64,000 nt of DNA from UBA1672 sp964587815 (GCA_964587815.1 CAZPMH010000005.1:1-64000), one strand, 5' to 3'. Shown: positions 44,416 through 53,139, counted from the stretch's first letter. The notes: generated by a model not told the origin, from the sequence alone. Translations and numbers: made by a program.

Positions 44416-44436
44416 TTGAAAAAAAATAAGTAATGA

Positions 44437-45222
44437 ATGGGTGAAAACTTGAAACTTCTTTCGGAATGGACACAAAAAGTTCGCGACTCGCTTACTGGGG
44501 ATGACGGTAAGCTTCATCAGCCTATGAGCTACAGTGAAATCATGGAAACACGCGAAGAAGCGCGTGCGAAACTGATACAATTTGTTGCTGATTTGCACTA
44601 TGAGGCAGGGCTTAGCGACCATGTGATCGGGCGCAGTAAAGAAGATGATAGTATCCAGCGTAAAGCCAAACTTGATTATAATGGCGATTTGACGCGCATT
44701 ATGGATTATGAACGCGCAAAAGGTGTTGTAACAACGCCCGAAGAAGTAAGAGCCGTTCAGGCCTTGCTTTCTGATCAGGATGGTCGCAGAACGTCTTTCA
44801 TGCGTGATCATGGCGCGTATATCGTAAAAGAGAATGATTTCTTTGAGGAACCAAAAGATACAACTGGTTATCGGTGTATTAATTACAAAATTGGTTTGCC
44901 CATAGGGGATGAGGGTAAAATTCATGTTGTTGAGTTACAAATTGTAGCAGATCAGATTGAGCAAACTTATAAAGAATCGAGAGAACATAAGCGGCTTGCA
45001 GAGGAAATTCTTAATACTGATGAGGATCTGACCAGAGAACAGCGACGTGCCGTTGCGGCGCATTTCGCCGTGTGCCGTTTAACGAACGGCTTAGCTGCGC
45101 GGGATAACGGTTATGACAGCCTTCTTAAGCCTGAGTCGCGCGGTAAACACGCGCTTACGAGAAACCGTGAAGATAAGCTTGAAGGTCAAGCAGCTTTTCT
45201 TCACGAATATAATCCGGAGTAG
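44437..45222 (+). CDS. divergent RelA/SpoT-like nucleotidyltransferase-domain protein
   Basis: A 261-residue soluble protein that I read as a divergent member of the RelA/SpoT nucleotidyltransferase fold. The order of elements fits: R75-K-A-K-L-D, then L-T-R-I-M-D90-Y-E-R-A-K-G-V-V, then E-E-P-K140-D-T-T-G-Y-R146, then H-V-V-E166-L-Q-I and R-E-H184-K-R. In known synthetases the equivalent Asp and Glu bind magnesium. There is no hydrolase (HD), TGS or ACT domain, so it is a short single-domain form with an extra 70-residue N-terminus and a 60-residue C-terminus. Whether it makes (p)ppGpp, modifies tRNA like toxSAS enzymes, or is inactive cannot be told here. Two acidic orphans follow. Confidence 0.65.
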   Translation: MGENLKLLSEWTQKVRDSLTGDDGKLHQPMSYSEIMETREEARAKLIQFVADLHYEAGLSDHVIGRSKEDDSIQRKAKLDYNGDLTRIMDYERAKGVVTTPEEVRAVQALLSDQDGRRTSFMRDHGAYIVKENDFFEEPKDTTGYRCINYKIGLPIGDEGKIHVVELQIVADQIEQTYKESREHKRLAEEILNTDEDLTREQRRAVAAHFAVCRLTNGLAARDNGYDSLLKPESRGKHALTRNREDKLEGQAAFLHEYNPE

Positions 45223-45290
45223 TTTTGAGGACTGCAAATTTTGAATTGTTTAAAAGAATATAATATACTTTGTTTTGGAAAGATAATGTA

Positions 45291-45761
45291 ATGGAATCAG
45301 ATAAAGATAATGCAGATAAGTCTCTTGCTCAGCGTTTGCAAGACCATTGGAAGGACACGCGCATGACCTTGAGCGGCGACGATGTTCCCCCCGAAATTGA
45401 AGGTGAAGAGGATTTCGAGCTCGACAACCGCGATATTATTCGTTACGGCATCCACAATGAAGGGTCAGAGTATCAAAGATTTATCTGCCTTCGTTATGTT
45501 GCAGACGACGACGTTGAAGCGATCAGGAATACCCCGACTGAAGACTTAGATTACGAAGATTGCCTTATGGATAAACCCATGATTTTTGACATGGAAAAAT
45601 ATGACTGGGTTGAAGAGAAGGGAACGATCAATATGATTCATGACTCTGCTTTCGTGTTTTATGACGATGTCGATGAGTTTTACGATAAGTTGCAAGATGC
45701 TGCTGAAGCTTATCGTGCATCAGGTCCTGCTGCGGACGGGGATACCTTATCAAATGGATGA
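45291..45761 (+). CDS. hypothetical acidic protein downstream of the RelA/SpoT-like gene
   Basis: A 156-residue, very acidic soluble protein that I do not recognise. The ATG at 45291 follows GGAAAG by eight bases; an in-frame TTG lies seven codons earlier. Its N-terminal region holds W20-K-D-T-R24-M-T-L-S-G-D-D31, which resembles W11 to D23 of the preceding gene product (R-D-S-L-T-G-D-D). The rest alternates aromatic and acidic residues (F-V-F-Y-D-D-V-D-E-F-Y-D-K-L). It ends inside an ATGGATGA overlap with the next gene. Its position directly after a RelA/SpoT-like enzyme gene makes an antitoxin, adaptor or co-regulated role possible, but nothing is shown. Confidence 0.7.
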   Translation: MESDKDNADKSLAQRLQDHWKDTRMTLSGDDVPPEIEGEEDFELDNRDIIRYGIHNEGSEYQRFICLRYVADDDVEAIRNTPTEDLDYEDCLMDKPMIFDMEKYDWVEEKGTINMIHDSAFVFYDDVDEFYDKLQDAAEAYRASGPAADGDTLSNG

Positions 45762-46029
45762 AGAAGATGCCCTCGACTATTTTGATTATGACGAAGATGG
45801 CGAGGAAAGCGTCATCTATTATATTTTAGGCGAACGCCCGATCATCATGTATTGCATCGACAGCTTTCCCTATAAAGTTGAGACGTATGACCAAGATCAG
45901 GGCAAATTCGTGCGCGATAACAGCCTGATCAAAAGGATCAACGATTCCACCGATATCGATAAGGTCGATGCGGTGGAGTTTAAGAATTTCTGCCTCTCAC
46001 GCGGTATTCCGTTTAACACCGCGCACTAA
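45754..46029 (+). CDS. small hypothetical acidic protein
   Basis: A 91-residue acidic protein of unknown function beginning M-D-E-E-D-A-L-D-Y-F-D-Y-D-E-D-G. The start overlaps the previous stop by eight bases (ATGGATGA), a usual arrangement for translational coupling. The middle part (ESVIYYILGERPIIMYCID, F-P-Y-K-V-E-T-Y-D) looks like a small beta-sheet unit, and the C-terminus has V-E-F-K-N-F-C-L-S-R-G. The frame stays open upstream to 45640 but that part is not protein-like. A frameshift joining it to the previous gene is possible. It is convergent with alaS (9-bp gap). Confidence 0.6.
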   Translation: MDEEDALDYFDYDEDGEESVIYYILGERPIIMYCIDSFPYKVETYDQDQGKFVRDNSLIKRINDSTDIDKVDAVEFKNFCLSRGIPFNTAH

Positions 46030-46038
46030 GCTTTTCTT

Positions 46039-48759
46039 TTAATTTGTGATTTTGTTTTCGATGGCTGTAACCGCATCGTTCGCGGCGTTTGCGTTCGGGC
46101 CGCCGGCTTGTGCCATGTCGGGGCGGCCTCCTCCGCCTTTACCGCCTAGCGCCTCTGAGCCGACGCGCACCAAATCAACCGCGCTGATTTTATCCGTGAG
46201 GTCATCGGTGACGCCGACCACGATGGAGGCTTTGCCATTATCGGTGGAAATTAGCACCACCACGCCCGAGCCGATTTTGGCCTTCAGGTCATCCGCCATC
46301 GGTTTGAGGTCTTTTGCAGGGAATCCGTCCAAAACGCGGCCTGAGAATTTAATGCCGCCTAGGTCTTTAATGTCAGCATCACCGTCTTGCGTGGCGTTCT
46401 TTCGACGTATTTCAGAGATATCTTTCTGTAAGCGTTTATTATCCTGAATGAGCGTGTCTTTTTCAATTGGAACAGCGTTCCCCGCATCGCCGCCCAGCTC
46501 TTCATATTCGGTGCGTAAGCTTTGGTTTTGCTGAATAAGGCGATCCATAGCTTCTTTTTCAATGTTTTGTCTAATACGCAAGTGCTGTTGTACGCGCTCT
46601 CCCGTAACGGCTTCTAAACGGCGTACCCCTGACGATAATGCGCCTTCGGACGTTATTTTAAAGTCTTTAATGTCGCCTGTTTTCTCAACGTGTGTTCCGC
46701 CGCACAGTTCGATTGAGAATTGCTTGCCCCCCTCTTGTGTGCCCATCATGACAACGCGCACTTCATCATCGTATTTCTCCCCGAACAAAGCCATTGCACC
46801 TGTTTCGCGGGCTTCGTCGAGTGGCATGACGCGGGTTACAACCTCAGTATTAGCGCGGATTTCGCCGTTGACGATATCCTCAACTTGCTTAAGTTGTTCG
46901 TCTGTGACGGCCTGCGGGTGGGAGATGTCAAAGCGTGTGCGCTCCGCGTCTTGCAAGCTCCCTTTCTGGGTAACGTGATCGCCCAGCACTTGGCGCAACG
47001 CCTCGTGCAGGAGGTGCGTTGCGGAGTGGTTCGCCTTGATATCAGCGCGTCTCCAAGGAACAACAAAAAGATGAAATGATTTTCCGACTTTCATTTCGCC
47101 ACAAAAAACTTCTCCTTCGTGTGCCCAAAGTTTGCCAACCTTCTTAGTGGTGTTAACGACATCAAAAAGCCCTGTAGCAAACTCCTCATCTTTTTCTTTT
47201 TCCCACGAGGGATAAGATTGCCCGCTAATTTCACCACAATCACCCACTTGGCCACCGCTTTCGGCATAAAACGGTGTTTGGTTAAAAACAAGCGTTGCTT
47301 TCTCATTAATCTTTACTGAATCGACACGCTTTCCATCCTTGATAATAGCAAGTAACTTCGCTTCTGCTTTCTCGCTTTCATACCCAAGAAACTCAGTTGC
47401 ACCGAACTCATCGAGAATGTCGAACCATATTTTTTCGTTAACTTCGCCGCCTGCTCCGCTCCATGCGGCGCGGGCTTTGGCTTTTTGTTCGGCCATGCAG
47501 GCTTCGAACGCGTCCACATCAACGGTGATGTTTTTCGCGCGCAAGGCATCTTGGGTTAAATCGAGCGGGAAGCCGTATGTGTCGTAGAGTTTAAACGCGA
47601 TTTCACCGGGAAAATGCGCGCCGCCTGCGACGTTTTCGGTTTCCTCTTCCAGCATTTTCAGACCGCGATCCAGCGTGGTTTTGAAGCGTTTTTCTTCAGT
47701 TTCCAAGGTCTGGGTGATCAGGCTTTCCGCGCGTTTCAGCTCGGGGTAAGCCTCGCCCATTTTGGACAGCAGCGTTGGATAGAGTTTGAACATCAGCGGG
47801 TCTTGAGCGCCCAAAAGATGCGCGTGACGCATACCGCGGCGCATGATACGGCGCAGAACATAGCCACGGCCTTCATTGCTCGGCATCACGCCGTCTGCCA
47901 TGAGGAAGGCGGCGGAGCGGAGGTGATCGGCAATCACCTTATGGCTGGCGGCCATATCGCCGTCAGGCTCTACGCCCGTTAAATCTGCGCTGTGCTCGAT
48001 TAGGGCGCGCATGATGTCGATGTCGTAGTTGTTGTTGCTGCCCATTAGGGTGGCAGCGATGCGTTCCAAGCCCATGCCTGTGTCCACGCTTTGTGCGGGC
48101 AAATCAATGCGGGTGTCTGCGTCGATTTGTTCGTATTGCATAAAGACGTTGTTCCAAATTTCGATAAAGCGGTCGCCGTCTTCTTCCGGTGAGCCAGGCG
48201 GGCCGCCCCAAATGTGTTCGCCGTGATCGTAGAAAATCTCCGTACACGGGCCACAGGGGCCTGTATCGCCCATGCGCCAGAAATTATCATCGGTTGGGAT
48301 GCGGATGATTTTATGATCGTCAAAGCCTGTTATTTTCTTCCAAATCTCGGCCGCTTCTTCATCGGTGGAATGCACAGTGACGCATAATTTTTCAGGCGGG
48401 AGTTCGAAGTTTTTCGTCACCAATTCCCACGCATAGGCGATTGCTTCTTCTTTGAAATAATCGCCGAAGCTAAAATTGCCGAGCATTTCAAAAAATGTGT
48501 GGTGGCGGGCGGTGTAGCCGACATTTTCGAGGTCATTGTGTTTTCCGCCTGCGCGCACGCATTTTTGGGATGTTGTGGCGCGGCTGTAGTCGCGTTTTTC
48601 CTTGCCTGTGAAGACGTCTTTAAACTGCACCATGCCTGCGTTTGTGAACATCAGACTTGGGTCGTTGTGCGGCACGAGCGATGAGGATGGCACAATCTCG
48701 TGCCCCTTATCTTTGAAAAAGCCTAAAAATTCGCTTCGAATATCCTGAACGGTTTTCAT
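46039..48759 (-). CDS. alaS: alanyl-tRNA synthetase
   Basis: Class II synthetase with editing. The 906-residue protein has the N-terminal catalytic core (V-P-S-S-S-L-V-P-H-N-D-P-S-L-M, H-H-T-F-F-E-M-L-G-N-F-S-F), a tRNA-recognition domain, and the editing domain with H-S-A-T-H-L-L-H and the zinc-site C-G-G-T-H. The C-terminal DHHA1 domain ends in G-G-K-G-G-G-G-R-P-D-M-A-Q-A-G-G. All expected elements are present. It is a single leftward gene, convergent with the small acidic orphan and divergent from the HisN-type phosphatase. Confidence 0.97.
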   Translation of the reverse strand: MKTVQDIRSEFLGFFKDKGHEIVPSSSLVPHNDPSLMFTNAGMVQFKDVFTGKEKRDYSRATTSQKCVRAGGKHNDLENVGYTARHHTFFEMLGNFSFGDYFKEEAIAYAWELVTKNFELPPEKLCVTVHSTDEEAAEIWKKITGFDDHKIIRIPTDDNFWRMGDTGPCGPCTEIFYDHGEHIWGGPPGSPEEDGDRFIEIWNNVFMQYEQIDADTRIDLPAQSVDTGMGLERIAATLMGSNNNYDIDIMRALIEHSADLTGVEPDGDMAASHKVIADHLRSAAFLMADGVMPSNEGRGYVLRRIMRRGMRHAHLLGAQDPLMFKLYPTLLSKMGEAYPELKRAESLITQTLETEEKRFKTTLDRGLKMLEEETENVAGGAHFPGEIAFKLYDTYGFPLDLTQDALRAKNITVDVDAFEACMAEQKAKARAAWSGAGGEVNEKIWFDILDEFGATEFLGYESEKAEAKLLAIIKDGKRVDSVKINEKATLVFNQTPFYAESGGQVGDCGEISGQSYPSWEKEKDEEFATGLFDVVNTTKKVGKLWAHEGEVFCGEMKVGKSFHLFVVPWRRADIKANHSATHLLHEALRQVLGDHVTQKGSLQDAERTRFDISHPQAVTDEQLKQVEDIVNGEIRANTEVVTRVMPLDEARETGAMALFGEKYDDEVRVVMMGTQEGGKQFSIELCGGTHVEKTGDIKDFKITSEGALSSGVRRLEAVTGERVQQHLRIRQNIEKEAMDRLIQQNQSLRTEYEELGGDAGNAVPIEKDTLIQDNKRLQKDISEIRRKNATQDGDADIKDLGGIKFSGRVLDGFPAKDLKPMADDLKAKIGSGVVVLISTDNGKASIVVGVTDDLTDKISAVDLVRVGSEALGGKGGGGRPDMAQAGGPNANAANDAVTAIENKITN

Positions 48760-48891
48760 TGTTTGTTTGCCTTTAACTCATTGCCTAATGTTTCTGTCAC
48801 ACGTTTTCGTGTATTTCACGCGCGCCGCCTAGTGCAAAATCAAAAGGGTTTGACTATACTGTTGCGCGAGTGAGCACTATATGAGGTATTT

Positions 48892-49668
48892 ATGCAGGAA
48901 TTTATCGCACTTGCCAATAGGTTGGCCGATGCATCCGGTGAGATTATCCGTAAATATTATCGTCAGCCTTTGCTGATCCGTTCCAAGGAGGATGAGAGCC
49001 CCGTGACGATTGCGGATCGGGAAGTGGAGCGTATTTTGCGCGATATGATTGAAGAGGCGCGCCCTGATGACGGTATTTTGGGCGAGGAATACGATAATAA
49101 GGAAGAATCCAGCGGCTATACGTGGGTAATTGACCCGATTGACGGCACGAAGAGCTTTATGATCGGGCGGCCGACTTTTGGAACGCTGATCGCATTGTGT
49201 GAGGGTGACAGACCTATCTTGGGCGTGATTGACCAACCGATTTTGAATGAGCGTTGGGTCGGTGATGGCGAACAAACCACGATGAACGGCGAGATTGTTC
49301 AAACGCGGGAATGCCGATACGTCGCGGACGCGGTTGTCGGGGCGACAACACCGATGATGTTTGACAAAATTGCCGATTATGACCGTGCGTACGAGATTTT
49401 TGAACAAGGCCGCAGCCGCATGGTGTGGGGCGGTGATTGTTATATGTACGGGTTGATTGCTTCGGGGCTGATGGATATTGCGTTTGAACAGAATTTGATG
49501 GCGTATGATTTTGCCGCTCTGGTGCCGATTATCAAGGGTGCGGGCGGGCATATTTCCGACTGGCGCGGGGATGATCTCACGCTGAATTCTGCGGGTAAGG
49601 TGGTTGCGATTGGTGATCCGACGCTCTGGGAAGAAGTTTCGCGGATCATCAGGAAGTCGCCGTATTAA
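48892..49668 (+). CDS. hisN: histidinol-phosphatase of the inositol monophosphatase family
   Basis: A 258-residue magnesium-dependent phosphatase. Metal-site motifs are E-E-Y (in D-G-I-L-G-E-E-Y-D), D-P-I-D-G-T-K-S-F and, late, M-A-Y-D-F-A-A-L. The combination with R-P-T-F-G-T-L-I-A-L and L-G-V-I-D-Q-P matches HisN proteins, which remove phosphate from histidinol phosphate in bacteria lacking HisB. Inositol-1-phosphate or CysQ activity cannot be fully excluded by sequence. SD GAGG precedes the ATG, and a possible -10 TATACT lies at 48854-48859. It is followed by a DUF4262 gene in the same direction. Confidence 0.85.
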   Translation: MQEFIALANRLADASGEIIRKYYRQPLLIRSKEDESPVTIADREVERILRDMIEEARPDDGILGEEYDNKEESSGYTWVIDPIDGTKSFMIGRPTFGTLIALCEGDRPILGVIDQPILNERWVGDGEQTTMNGEIVQTRECRYVADAVVGATTPMMFDKIADYDRAYEIFEQGRSRMVWGGDCYMYGLIASGLMDIAFEQNLMAYDFAALVPIIKGAGGHISDWRGDDLTLNSAGKVVAIGDPTLWEEVSRIIRKSPY

Positions 49669-49683
49669 AAGGATTTCAATTCT

Positions 49684-50130
49684 ATGAGCCATGTTTTGGA
49701 CACAGCGCGCGATAATATTGATAAAAACGGGTGTCATATCGTATATGTTGAAGCCTGCGATACGCGTCCTGCAGTCGGCTATTCCATCGGTTTAGAGCAA
49801 AGTCTTTCCAAGCCCGAAATTCTGATTACGGGGCTGGATAAAGACAGCACGCATTTTCTTATTAATGAATATTATTACCGCCTTAAAGATGGCGAAGTTT
49901 TTGAGCCTGACGGGCGCTACACTGATTTTATCGAAGATTTTGATGTGTGCTTTAAGGCGATTGACCAAAAGCATCATAAGGCCTATTTCGATTTGACCTG
50001 CCAATATTACGATCGCGATGATTTTCGCGCGTTGCATATGGTTTGGCCCGATCTGGATGGCACTTGGCCGTGGGAGAAGAAGGCGAGCAAAAAATACCGC
50101 GCAGTTATGCCGCGTTTGTATGCGGGGTGA
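49684..50130 (+). CDS. DUF4262 protein
   Basis: A 148-residue soluble protein of the DUF4262 family, which has no assigned function. Family features are the start I-D-K-N-G-C-H-I-V-Y-V, P-A-V-G-Y-S-I-G-L, P-E-I-L-I-T-G-L and the late W-P-D-L-D-G-T-W-P-W. It follows hisN by 15 bp with a good AAGGA ribosome-binding site, so the two may share a transcript. It is convergent with the lytic transglycosylase gene. No catalytic residues can be suggested from sequence alone. Confidence 0.8.
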   Translation: MSHVLDTARDNIDKNGCHIVYVEACDTRPAVGYSIGLEQSLSKPEILITGLDKDSTHFLINEYYYRLKDGEVFEPDGRYTDFIEDFDVCFKAIDQKHHKAYFDLTCQYYDRDDFRALHMVWPDLDGTWPWEKKASKKYRAVMPRLYAG

Positions 50131-50136
50131 TTGCTT

Positions 50137-52149
50137 TTAACGGCCGGCGAGTTTGTAGGGGTAGTCTTCTTGCATGATGTGTGCGTATTTCGGGGCTTTG
50201 CCTTTTGAGATAGCGGCAAGGCTTGGCAGGTCGAGGCCAGCGCGGTGGCGGTAAATCCAGTAGTTTGACAGCACTTTTTCAACGTAGTCGCGCGTTTCGT
50301 GGACGGGTAGCATCTCGATCAAAAGAAGCGGGTCGGTGTTGTTGCCGAGGCGTTTGCGCCATTTCAGCAAGTTACCCGGCCCTGCGTTATAAGCGATCAG
50401 AAGTGAGACCACATCGCCCTTTACGTAGCGGCTTTTTAATAGGTATTCCAGATAGTCCTGACCGATTTTCATGTTGGTTTCAGGCATTTTCAATTTCAGC
50501 ATGTTGAAATTCGCATCATAACCGCCCTTTTGTGCAACGTAATGTGCGGTTTTCGGCATGATCTGCATCAGGCCGCGTGCGCCGCTGTGACTGACCGCAG
50601 ATAGATCAAAGCGCGACTCCTGACGGATGACTGCGTGGACGAGTGCGGGGTCAACGTGGTAGCCGTCTTTTGGTGCCCACGGGCTGACGGGGTAGAGTGC
50701 GCTGTCGTAATATTTGCCGTTATCCTTGCGTAAGATGCCGCCTAAACGCAGGGCGACGCCCGGTAGGCCGACATGGGTTGAGTACGCTAATGCTGCACGC
50801 TGAAGGTCTTTATCGCCTTTGAAATCCAAACGTTTCAGTTCTGCCTCAGCGAGGTCATATTGGCCTGCGGCGACGAGTGCGTATGCTCTTTTTCCTGCCT
50901 CATGTGCGAGAAGTGTTTCCTCATGCGCATCGCCGTATTTTTCGGTTTCCCAGTTAAAGTCGAGAGATTTACCGAGGCTGTGCACTGCCATGATGCCGTA
51001 GAAGGTGCGCGGGTGTTGCGCGGCCTTTTTCAAGGCGATTGTTGCGGCGGCTTTGTTGCCTGTGCGCTGGTGGCTGCGTGCGGCCCAGAATGCGCCTGCT
51101 GATGCTGTCCAGCCAGAGGCGTAAGGTGATTTGCTGATTTTGCTAAATTGGCTCGCCGCGCCTGAAAAATTCTTTTGCTGCCACATCGCCAAACCTGATA
51201 TCCAGTGCGCCTTAGGTACATAATAGCCTGAGCGGTCCGCGCTTTCGCGTGCCAAGATGTAGGCCTTTTGGATTTGACCTGCATATAATAAGCGTTCGGC
51301 AAGGCGCGTTTGAACGGTGTCAATCTCAGCCTTGTTCATAAGTGCGCGTGCCTGATGTGTGCGCAATGTTGTTATGGCCGCATCGATATGCCCTTTGCGA
51401 GCATGGCCGTAAATTTCAGTTTTATATTCCGTCACGATTTGATCACCGCGTGCGCCGCGATTGGCATCTGAGCGGTAGCGTTTGCCGTATTGGATACCCG
51501 GCTCACTAACGCGTGCCAGAATTTTTCCTGACTTTGGCGCGGCTGGTGCCGCTTCGCCTTTCGGGCGGCGCAGGTTTGCCAGCTTGTAAATTTTCCCTGC
51601 TTGCGGAAGTTCGGCGTAATGATCCATCCAGCTTCTTAATTCTTCATACGATGTCTTATAAGACGGGTGCAGATAGCGTTGCGCCAGAATGTGGCCCATC
51701 AAACGATAATCATCCAATGATTTTTTCAGTTCAGTTGCTTTGTCCATTTGCCCAATGGCTTGATGTTCAAAAATTTGCGCATAAAGTTTTGATTGTGCCG
51801 CCGTCATCGGCTTAAAGCCGTGTGGGTAAGTTTGCGTTTTTATATCAGCGTTATACGTTTCTTCCGGTGATTCTTCTCCTGCTGCGGGCGCGAACAGGCT
51901 GACGAAGGCAGCTCTTATGTCTAATTCGGTTTCTTGCGGGGCAGCGTTATCGAATCTTTCATCGCCGGTTTCTAAAATAATCTTGGTTAAAAAAGCAGGC
52001 TTTTCTGCCGGGATTGGCGCAAAAAACGCCGGTTTCTTGCCGGGTACGGGCGGTGTGTCCGCAGCCTGCGCAGGTGCGAATAAGATTGCGGTAACCGCGT
52101 ACAGCCCGCAAAGCTGCAAGCCGTTTTTCAAAAGCATCAATATTTTCAT
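50137..52149 (-). CDS. slt: soluble lytic murein transglycosylase
   Basis: Cleaves peptidoglycan glycan strands to 1,6-anhydromuropeptides in the periplasm. The 670-residue protein has a signal peptide (GLQLCGLYAVTAILFAPAQA), a Pro/Ala-rich linker, an alpha-superhelical U-shaped region with TPR-like repeats, and the C-terminal goose-lysozyme-like domain. The catalytic Glu511 sits in R-Q-E-S-R-F-D, followed by S-G-A-R-G-L-M-Q-I-M-P and I-A-Y-N-A-G-P-G-N. The layout matches Slt70. It is separated from the upstream uracil glycosylase gene by a possible terminator. Confidence 0.93.
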   Translation of the reverse strand: MKILMLLKNGLQLCGLYAVTAILFAPAQAADTPPVPGKKPAFFAPIPAEKPAFLTKIILETGDERFDNAAPQETELDIRAAFVSLFAPAAGEESPEETYNADIKTQTYPHGFKPMTAAQSKLYAQIFEHQAIGQMDKATELKKSLDDYRLMGHILAQRYLHPSYKTSYEELRSWMDHYAELPQAGKIYKLANLRRPKGEAAPAAPKSGKILARVSEPGIQYGKRYRSDANRGARGDQIVTEYKTEIYGHARKGHIDAAITTLRTHQARALMNKAEIDTVQTRLAERLLYAGQIQKAYILARESADRSGYYVPKAHWISGLAMWQQKNFSGAASQFSKISKSPYASGWTASAGAFWAARSHQRTGNKAAATIALKKAAQHPRTFYGIMAVHSLGKSLDFNWETEKYGDAHEETLLAHEAGKRAYALVAAGQYDLAEAELKRLDFKGDKDLQRAALAYSTHVGLPGVALRLGGILRKDNGKYYDSALYPVSPWAPKDGYHVDPALVHAVIRQESRFDLSAVSHSGARGLMQIMPKTAHYVAQKGGYDANFNMLKLKMPETNMKIGQDYLEYLLKSRYVKGDVVSLLIAYNAGPGNLLKWRKRLGNNTDPLLLIEMLPVHETRDYVEKVLSNYWIYRHRAGLDLPSLAAISKGKAPKYAHIMQEDYPYKLAGR

Positions 52150-52169
52150 TATGGGGGCTTTATAACGTT

Positions 52170-52197
52170 AAAAAAGCATCCCTGTCCAGCTTTTTTT
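52170..52197 (-). terminator. possible terminator between the uracil glycosylase and slt
   Basis: AAAAAAGC (52170-52177) can pair with GCTTTTTT (52189-52196) around an eleven-base loop, and the minus strand ends in a run of T. The stem has only two GC pairs, so termination may be weak. Confidence 0.4.
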
Positions 52198-52211
52198 CAA
52201 TATTATGTAAA

Positions 52212-53090
52212 TTAATTTTGCTGCATTTGCTCAGTCATTTTTGCCTTCAGCATAAGCATATCTGACCATACGGCTTTCTTCTGCAATGGTGTGCGTAATA
52301 AATAAGATGGGTGATAGGTTGCCAGAGCGAGACATTTATGCGCGCCAATCTCTTTTGTAACGGGTGTATAGTCGTGCCATTTTTTGCGTAAACGCGATAT
52401 AGAGGCGCCGCTCTCCAGTAGGGCTTTGGCAGCGACACCGCCTGAGAGGATTATGATTTTTGGTTTGATCAGCTGTATGTGTTTTTCAATGAATGGCAGG
52501 CTGACCTCAATCTCTGCATTGTTGGGCGTGCGATTGCCTGGTGGTCGCCAGTTCAGGATGTTTGAAATATAAACTGATTTATCGGCAACTTCCTTAGTTC
52601 GGCTGATGTCGATGCAGGCGAGGATGCGATCCAATAATTGGCCGCTGACACCGACAAAAGGTGTTCCCGTGCGGTCTTCATCTGCGCCGGGGGCTTCTCC
52701 GATGACCATGATATCGGCTTTCGGGTTGCCGTCCGCGAAAACCATATTGGTGGCGGTCTTTTTAATCGCGATGCCATCGAAATTTAAGATTGCTTCTCTT
52801 AATTCATCCAAAGTGTCGGCTTGGGCGGCTATCTTTAGGGCCTCGTCATAGGCATCGGATTTGCCGAGAAATGTGGTTTGTGCGCCCTGAGCCATCGGAT
52901 GATTTTGCGGCGTAGGCTGCGTGTTCGCGTTTTGCAATTGCTGTGAGATTGCTGGTTGTGGCGTAATTTCAGGCACGTTTGTGCGGTCAATCGGAGCATC
53001 CTCCAACGGGTCGACAACGCCGCTATCGACATACCATTGCAGGGCGGCGATCAATTGATTTTGGTCTAAGTCTTCCACATCGACTGACAT
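52212..53090 (-). CDS. family-4-like uracil-DNA glycosylase lacking Fe-S cysteines
   Basis: Base-excision repair enzyme that removes uracil from DNA. The 292-residue protein has about 100 N-terminal residues that look flexible (Gln/Pro/Asn-rich), then the glycosylase core. Motif A is G-E-A-P-G-A-D-E-D (131-139), followed by T-P-F-V-G-V-S-G-Q-L-L, W-R-P-P-G-N-R-T-P and motif B around His260 (T-Y-H-P-S-Y-L-L). Family 4 enzymes usually bind a [4Fe-4S] cluster with four cysteines. Here only Cys159 and Cys253 exist. Ile107 lies where the N-terminal cluster cysteine is expected (F-D-G-I-A-I-K), and no cysteine follows N-R-T-P. Cluster loss is inferred. Confidence 0.88.
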   Translation of the reverse strand: MSVDVEDLDQNQLIAALQWYVDSGVVDPLEDAPIDRTNVPEITPQPAISQQLQNANTQPTPQNHPMAQGAQTTFLGKSDAYDEALKIAAQADTLDELREAILNFDGIAIKKTATNMVFADGNPKADIMVIGEAPGADEDRTGTPFVGVSGQLLDRILACIDISRTKEVADKSVYISNILNWRPPGNRTPNNAEIEVSLPFIEKHIQLIKPKIIILSGGVAAKALLESGASISRLRKKWHDYTPVTKEIGAHKCLALATYHPSYLLRTPLQKKAVWSDMLMLKAKMTEQMQQN

Positions 53091-53110
53091 TTAATGTGCG
53101 CTCTATGTTT

Positions 53111-53139
53111 TTGTTAATGAATTTATGCTAAATTATTAC
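53111..53139 (+). promoter_or_regulatory. candidate promoter of the ETF-QO gene
   Basis: TTGTTA (53111-53116) and TATTAC (53134-53139) are 17 bp apart in the 94-bp divergent spacer, about 40 bases before the ATG at 53185. Spacing is ideal, but the -10 match is moderate. Confidence 0.35.

Noticed and set aside
46046..47982. Several long open frames on the plus strand opposite alaS
   Set aside because: They mirror alaS codon structure, lack ribosome-binding sites, and their products show no protein-like motifs. The alaS frame is certain.
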